NCBI GenBank assembly: GCA_964635545.1
Contig: CAZWOA010000001.1
Span: 53,195 to 117,194 of the forward strand
Reading direction: 5' to 3'
Length of the DNA: 64,000 bases
Source of the DNA: JAGPIS01 sp964635545
Lineage (GTDB): Bacteria > Bacteroidota > Bacteroidia > Bacteroidales > Marinilabiliaceae
Made by a program: the position numbers and the translations under genes. This document shows positions 59,796 through 64,000 of the stretch, piece by piece. The notes below the pieces were generated by a model. That model was given only the letters and a program-made list of their open reading frames with translations, had not been told where the DNA came from and made no database searches. Each line of letters begins with the position of its first letter. The first letter of the stretch is position 1.

Positions 59796-60707
59796 TTATC
59801 CTTTAACAAAAATAGATTTAATAATATGGCTGGCTATTTTTGGATTCTCCTTAAGTCGTCGGGTGCTATATCCAAACCAATCTTTGCCAAACGGGACATA
59901 CACCCTCATCTGATGCCCTGCATCTACTAATTCCTTACGCAGCTCAGGAGTTACCCCATAAAGCATCTGAAACTCATATTGGTGCGGCTTAAGATTATAT
60001 TTTGATATAAGATTTAATGCCCCATCAACTACTTTACGGTCATGGGTAGCAACACCCACATACACACCCTGGGAGAAAAGACGCTCGAGCACTTTAAGAT
60101 AATTCATCACAATCTCATCTTTTCCCTTATAGGCAATCTCTTCCTTTTCGATATATATACCCTTACAAAGTCTAAAATTAACAGGAGCCGATTCCGAGTG
60201 GCCTTTTATAAACTCATTAACATCGTCCATTGTACGACGCATATATGCTTGAATAACAAGACCTACAGTAAGTGGAAACTCGGCTCTAAGTTTATTATAG
60301 AGTTCAATTTCCATATCTACACACTGCGAATCTTCCATATCTACGCGAATAAAGGAGTTTAACGAAGCAGCATACTCCACAATCTCTCTTATATTTCGGT
60401 AGCACACCTCCTGATCTATTAGAAGACCAAAGCTTGTTGGCTTTAACGAGAAATTACCGTTTATCCCGGTCTCTGCAAAAGTTTTAATTATATGCAGATA
60501 ATCTTTCTTGTTCTGCTCTGCCTCATCAAGGTTGGTAATAAACTCACCAAGCAGGTCGATGGTGACCATAATACCTTTCTCATTAAGTTGGCGTGAAGCA
60601 ATAAGAGCCTCACTAAGGGTTTCGCCTGCAATATATTTCTTCGAAAAGAGCCAAATAAAGCTCTTAGGGAAATATGGCAACGACTGTGCAATTAATTTAT
60701 TAAACAT
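59796..60707 (-). CDS. proline dehydrogenase
   Basis: 303 residues, the stand-alone ProDH length. TIM-barrel FAD enzyme: ISLKPTSFGL-like strand (FSLKPTSFGLLIDQEVCYRN), FIRVDMEDSQCVDMEIELYN, NFRLCKGIYIEKEEIAYKGK, and the C-terminal HQYEFQMLYGVTPELRKELV with YVPFGKDWFGYSTRRLKENP, which carries the arginine pair binding the proline carboxylate. It oxidises proline to P5C, feeding the P5CDH encoded at 28411-30036. A strong terminator follows. Confidence 0.93.
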   Translation of the reverse strand: MFNKLIAQSLPYFPKSFIWLFSKKYIAGETLSEALIASRQLNEKGIMVTIDLLGEFITNLDEAEQNKKDYLHIIKTFAETGINGNFSLKPTSFGLLIDQEVCYRNIREIVEYAASLNSFIRVDMEDSQCVDMEIELYNKLRAEFPLTVGLVIQAYMRRTMDDVNEFIKGHSESAPVNFRLCKGIYIEKEEIAYKGKDEIVMNYLKVLERLFSQGVYVGVATHDRKVVDGALNLISKYNLKPHQYEFQMLYGVTPELRKELVDAGHQMRVYVPFGKDWFGYSTRRLKENPKIASHIIKSIFVKG

Positions 60708-60994
60708 TTCTATAAGGTTTAGGTATTAATATTAAGTAACAAAAAGGCAATAACTGCGTATAATCTTTCGTTTTCTACCACAGCCACCCTATACAAATAT
60801 TGACCGAATAGCACAGAAAAAAAATGATAGAACTCACTAAACCTTTGTAAAACAAAATTTACATATTCCTCCACGAAATTTTCTTTACAGTTGGAGTGTA
60901 AAATCAAAAGGCACAGTAATACATTATGCAATGGTATATTTATTGCTACTTTATATTTTAAAAGAGAGAATTTATTCACAAACAAAATAGAACC

Positions 60995-61585
60995 ATGAAG
61001 AAACTAATTGTTGGAACACTAATGTTGGCTGCCTCAACGGCATCATTTGCACAAAAAGAGGGTAGCTTCCTATCATTTGGCATTAAAGCCGGGTTTAACT
61101 CTACTAAATTCGAGATGTCGAAGTTGGGCACATACCCCAAAGACGAATGGAAGACTGAGGCCAAAAACGGCTTTATATATGGTGCATTTGCACGAGTTAA
61201 ACTTAGCCACCCGCTGTATCTACAGCCAGAGATATATTTCTCTGAGAAGAAATTCGGAATAGGCAACTCAAGTATAAGCGCCAAAACTTTCGAGGTTCCA
61301 ATTTTGGCCAACCTACGCCTAATTACCCTCGGTCCTGTTAGAGTTCATGCACTTGCCGGCCCCGTAGTATCTATAGTAAGAAAAGACAAAGTAGGCGAGC
61401 ATTTGAGTGACTATGTTGATTTCAATAAAAACACATGGACATTTCAGGCCGGTGGCGGCATTGAAGTGCTTGGAGTAGGCATAGATGCACGCTACGAATG
61501 GGGTTTAAACAATGCTACTAAAGGCATTGGTGGCAAAACAGACGTACTAACCATCACGGCCGGAATAAGATTATTTGGTCATTAA
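60995..61585 (+). CDS. outer membrane beta-barrel protein
   Basis: 196 residues. Signal peptide MKKLIVGTLMLAASTASFAQ, then strands of the OMP_b-brl_2 type: FLSFGIKAGFNSTKF, LYLQPEIYFSEKKFGIG, FEVPILANLRLITLGPVRVH and a last strand ending VLTITAGIRLFGH. Predicted eight-stranded barrel of the PorT-like/outer membrane group. No function can be assigned. Single gene with a perfect terminator behind it; the 287 bases upstream show no clear promoter box. Confidence 0.8.
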   Translation: MKKLIVGTLMLAASTASFAQKEGSFLSFGIKAGFNSTKFEMSKLGTYPKDEWKTEAKNGFIYGAFARVKLSHPLYLQPEIYFSEKKFGIGNSSISAKTFEVPILANLRLITLGPVRVHALAGPVVSIVRKDKVGEHLSDYVDFNKNTWTFQAGGGIEVLGVGIDARYEWGLNNATKGIGGKTDVLTITAGIRLFGH

Positions 61586-61606
61586 AAGCACATCTATTAA
61601 CAAATC

Positions 61607-61637
61607 AAAAAAGGAAGACCGACGGTCTTCCTTTTAA
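61607..61637. terminator. bidirectional terminator
   Basis: AAAAGGAAGACC (61609-61620) pairs perfectly with GGTCTTCCTTTT (61624-61635), a three-base loop. Lies between converging genes. Confidence 0.88.
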
Positions 61638-61665
61638 GCTATTTTACTTGACTTTTGTCTCTCTT

Positions 61666-62133
61666 TTATTTCACTTCCGTCTTTTTACGGGCAGAGTAAC
61701 TGATTTTATACGCTTGTGCTTTACGAAGCGCCTGTTTGATGTCGGTGATGGTGCCCATCATAACATCATGGTCGGCTTTTATAGAAACAGTCATCTTTGG
61801 ACGATCGGCCTCACGCATACCCTCCCTTTGCTGAAGAATATAGTTTTGGATACCATCCACTGATTCATAGCTATCGTTAAGCTGAATACGTGGCTCAGAA
61901 CCAAATTTACGGGCATTCATAGGAACACCAACATATATATACGACACGAGCGACTTTTTCTCAAGCTTTGAAATCTCAGTAGCCTCAGGAGTCTTTATAC
62001 GAACCATCATCTCTACCTCTTTCATAGTTGTAGATACCATGAAGAAGAATAGGAGCATAAAAACAATGTCAGGAAGCGAAGCGGTGTTCAGCTGTTGTGA
62101 GCCACCTTTTTTCTCTTTTCTAAACTTTGCCAT
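61666..62133 (-). CDS. exbD: ExbD/TolR biopolymer transport protein (second copy)
   Basis: 155 residues. SLPDIVFMLLFFFMVSTTMK is the single membrane helix with the conserved proton-path Asp. The C-terminal periplasmic domain contains MTVSIKADHDVMMGTITDIK, typical of ExbD. Its start overlaps the stop of the preceding ExbD by one base. Works with ExbB in the proton-driven complex that energises TonB or a similar outer membrane system. Confidence 0.92.
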   Translation of the reverse strand: MAKFRKEKKGGSQQLNTASLPDIVFMLLFFFMVSTTMKEVEMMVRIKTPEATEISKLEKKSLVSYIYVGVPMNARKFGSEPRIQLNDSYESVDGIQNYILQQREGMREADRPKMTVSIKADHDVMMGTITDIKQALRKAQAYKISYSARKKTEVK

Positions 62134-62711
62134 TACTTATTTCCTCCCACGTTTTTAGGTTCAGCTTCCGAAATCCTTTGAGGATACACGGTCTTAATTG
62201 CATCTTGCTCATCAACACTTAGGTCATCAAACTTCTTATTGAATTTTCTGATAGCCAATTCTTCACGAAGTTCGGTATAAGCACGTTGAAGCTCATTCTG
62301 CACATTAAGATACTGTTGATACTGTGTTCCCCGGTCATTCTGCAACGATATTACCCCTTTCGAGATAGCAAAGTCGCCCAGACCCGGCACATTTTTTATA
62401 TCTTTTGCCGGAAGGTCAGCTCTATCAAGCGGGTTCTCAATAAACTCTTTCGCTTTATCCTTAAGTTGATTAATATGCAAATATTCATTTTGCACCAGCA
62501 GCTGGTTATTAGCATTTACTAGCACCACAAATACGTTACGTTTGTTGATTGGTGGTGCATCATCCTGCCCAGCAGGCACCATGGGTGGCAACATACGGGC
62601 AAGACCCGTATCTGTATCCATGGTAGTGGTTACAAGAAAGAATATAAGCAAAAGGAAAGCGATGTCCGCCATCGAGCCGGCATTAACTTCCGGTGTTTCT
62701 CTTTTTGCCAT
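62133..62711 (-). CDS. exbD: ExbD/TolR biopolymer transport protein (first copy)
   Basis: 192 residues. SMADIAFLLLIFFLVTTTMD carries the membrane helix and Asp. The periplasmic part is longer than in the second copy, including a Gln/Arg-rich helix (YLNVQNELQRAYTELREELA). It is the first of two ExbD proteins in an ExbB-X-ExbD-ExbD operon common in Bacteroidales. Confidence 0.92.
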   Translation of the reverse strand: MAKRETPEVNAGSMADIAFLLLIFFLVTTTMDTDTGLARMLPPMVPAGQDDAPPINKRNVFVVLVNANNQLLVQNEYLHINQLKDKAKEFIENPLDRADLPAKDIKNVPGLGDFAISKGVISLQNDRGTQYQQYLNVQNELQRAYTELREELAIRKFNKKFDDLSVDEQDAIKTVYPQRISEAEPKNVGGNK

Positions 62712-62753
62712 TCTTAAATCTCTTTTTAATTATGAAAAGCCAGCTTTTCAATA

Positions 62754-63191
62754 TTATTTAAAAACTCTCGCAAACTCTGACACTATAATTGAGAGGAATG
62801 AAACTCCAAGCAATACATAAGTAGTGTATAGACCAGCATCACTCAATTTAAGCATAGTCGGCACGTTATCACCACCTTCATATCCAATGATATGCAATGG
62901 TGTGCCATCAGAGATAGCCCATGCGATAACAAGTAATACAGCGATTCCTAAAGCCGAAATCAGAGTTCTTTTGGCATTTACTGGATTAAGAATGATGTTT
63001 ATAAGCTCAAAAGCAAGTGCAATGACTGTACTTCCGGCGATCATAATATATGTCCAGGTTAATGCCGAATCAAGAAAAGTCGGTGTGGTATCAGCCTCTT
63101 CCGGACCCCAAATTACAAGTATAGAGAATAAAACACTTATAATAAGAAGTACGTACATTGTGATACCGGCAATTTTTCCAGTTAATTTCAT
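62754..63191 (-). CDS. membrane protein of the ExbB-ExbD operon
   Basis: 145 residues with four membrane spans: IAGITMYVLLIISVLFSILV, WTYIMIAGSTVIALAFELIN, LISALGIAVLLVIAWAIS and YTTYVLLGVSFLSIIVSEF. It lies 21 bases after ExbB and 42 bases before ExbD. A protein of this kind occurs at this place in other Bacteroidales, so it is probably a subunit or assembly factor (inference). No named family was recognised. Confidence 0.75.
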   Translation of the reverse strand: MKLTGKIAGITMYVLLIISVLFSILVIWGPEEADTTPTFLDSALTWTYIMIAGSTVIALAFELINIILNPVNAKRTLISALGIAVLLVIAWAISDGTPLHIIGYEGGDNVPTMLKLSDAGLYTTYVLLGVSFLSIIVSEFARVFK

Positions 63192-63212
63192 AATGACGTA
63201 ATTATTTATTTA

Positions 63213-64000
63213 TTAGTGTTTAACTTTATACTTTACTACAAGGTCAAGAAGTGAAATAGAAGCATCTTCCATAGTATTTACAATACCGTCGATTTTAGAA
63301 ACCAGGTAGTTGTAGAAAATTTGAAGGATAACGGCAGCGATAAGACCGAACACAGTTGTCAAAAGAGCAACTTTAATACCACCCGCAACAGCTGTTGGAG
63401 AGATGTCACCCATTGCCTGAATCTGGTCAAACGCCTGAATCATACCTACTACAGTACCCATAAATCCTAACATCGGAGAAAGAGCGATAAATAGAGAGAT
63501 CCAAGTAAGACCTTTTTCCATTTGACCCATCTGTACCGAACCGTAAGAAACTACAGATTTCTCGATTACATCAAGACCCTCATCGTAACGGTCAAGACCT
63601 TGATAGAAGATAGATGCAACTGGCCCGCGTGTATTACGACAAACCTCTTTAGCTGCCTCAACTCCACCCTCGCTTAGAGCACTCTCAATGTTTTGAAGAA
63701 GTTTCTTAGTGTTGGTAGTTGAAAGGTTAAGATAAATAATTCTTTCAATAACAACTGCAAGACCAATAATCAAACATAGAAGAATAGGTAACATCCACAT
63801 TACACCACCTTCAACAAATTTAATTTTAAGAGCTTTGTGAAGCCCTACTTCAGCTTCCTGTACCGGAGCTTCGTCTTGCGCAGCAACCGGTGCTGCAACC
63901 TCTGACACTTGCTCAGTTTGTGCAGCTTCTGCCGCCTCTTCCTCTTGAGCCATCACTGCTGTAGTACCGAAACTCAGCATTCCAAAAACCGCTAAATACG
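63213..64000 (-). CDS. exbB: MotA/TolQ/ExbB proton channel protein, 5' end outside window
   Basis: At least 262 residues. The frame is open to the window edge (YLAVFGMLSFGTTAVMAQ reads as the end of a signal peptide), so the ATG at 63980 is internal and the start lies right of base 64000. After a Glu/Ala-rich linker come WMLPILLCLIIGLAVVIERI (first span), GLTWISLFIALSPMLGFMGT (the channel segment with the conserved G-x-x-G-T-V) and GGIKVALLTTVFGLIAAVIL. It forms the pentameric proton channel with the ExbD dimer. Confidence 0.92.
   Translation of the reverse strand, partial: YLAVFGMLSFGTTAVMAQEEEAAEAAQTEQVSEVAAPVAAQDEAPVQEAEVGLHKALKIKFVEGGVMWMLPILLCLIIGLAVVIERIIYLNLSTTNTKKLLQNIESALSEGGVEAAKEVCRNTRGPVASIFYQGLDRYDEGLDVIEKSVVSYGSVQMGQMEKGLTWISLFIALSPMLGFMGTVVGMIQAFDQIQAMGDISPTAVAGGIKVALLTTVFGLIAAVILQIFYNYLVSKIDGIVNTMEDASISLLDLVVKYKVKH

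Noticed and set aside
60719..60985. 88-residue minus-strand reading frame upstream of the beta-barrel gene
   Set aside because: No start context, no domain, low-complexity AT-rich composition.
1..64000. tRNA, rRNA and CRISPR arrays
   Set aside because: No cloverleaf-type T-loop sequences, ribosomal signatures or regularly spaced identical repeats were seen by eye; a tRNA scan would be decisive.

Overview
This is a chromosomal segment of a member of the phylum Bacteroidota, most likely the order Bacteroidales. The evidence is the type IX secretion (T9SS) repertoire: a plug-domain protein, a PorP/SprF protein, PorE-like propeller proteins and a type B T9SS sorting domain. It also includes several promoters of the Bacteroidetes form (TTTG about 20 bases upstream of TAnnTTTG), OmpH, ExbB/ExbD and LemA/TPM clusters of the usual Bacteroidales layout, and the FAD/NAD pair ProDH and P5CDH encoded as separate genes. 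The DNA is moderately AT-rich. Two runs of exactly 100 N (11676-11775 and 42651-42750) are scaffold gaps of unknown true size, and each interrupts a gene. I saw no tRNA, rRNA, CRISPR array or intact insertion sequence.

Layout. 1-4843: end of a T9SS plug protein, then MerR regulator, Nif3-like protein and a coiled-coil zinc-ribbon protein, a strong terminator, and a secreted TPR protein. 4893-6931: a convergent restriction-modification system of the Eco47II/Sau96I type, with a frameshifted endonuclease and an intact methyltransferase carrying a MerR-like N-terminal helix-turn-helix. 6963-10341 (minus): LemA-TPM-TPM operon and a sodium:solute symporter. 10660-13534: lipoprotein of the GH109 glycosidase type (gap inside), recR, a membrane protein and a HAD phosphatase. 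13695-18069: two PorE-like proteins (TPR, PD40 propeller, carboxypeptidase-regulatory-like domain), the second ending in a SPOR-like domain, followed by an acetyltransferase. 18066-22133: a stand-alone HsdR_N-like protein, AMP nucleosidase behind a folded leader RNA candidate, holA, rhomboid protease, nagB. 22169-26857 (minus): pncB, NUDIX hydrolase, alaS. 26982-30844: M23 peptidase, pruA, FtsB/DivIC-like protein and a small membrane protein.

30895-52523 (minus) is dominated by one giant gene of about 19.7 kb, at least about 6,560 residues, encoding a SprB-like surface adhesin: signal peptide, about nine N-terminal repeats, Ig/PKD-like region, about 28 SprB-type repeats on both sides of the gap, a further Ig/PKD-like region, 19 tandem copies of an 80-residue cysteine-bearing repeat, two PKD domains and a type B T9SS sorting domain. 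It is followed after 10 bases by a PorP/SprF protein, the same order as sprB-sprF, and then by an OmpH-like lipoprotein. 52641-64000: dprA, a membrane protein, aroB-aroA, folE, a nitroreductase, tandem Fe-type and Mn-type superoxide dismutases, proline dehydrogenase, an outer membrane beta-barrel protein, and an ExbD-ExbD-membrane protein-ExbB operon running off the right edge.

How it fits together. The T9SS parts (plug, PorE-like pair, giant adhesin, PorP/SprF) point to a cell that exports very large surface filaments. ExbB/ExbD supplies proton-motive-force coupling for outer membrane transport, and OmpH is expected to escort barrel proteins. The most unusual items are the giant adhesin and its third repeat family, the SPOR-ended PorE paralogue, the one-base frameshift in the endonuclease immediately after its catalytic lysine, and the three-way-junction leader ahead of AMP nucleosidase.
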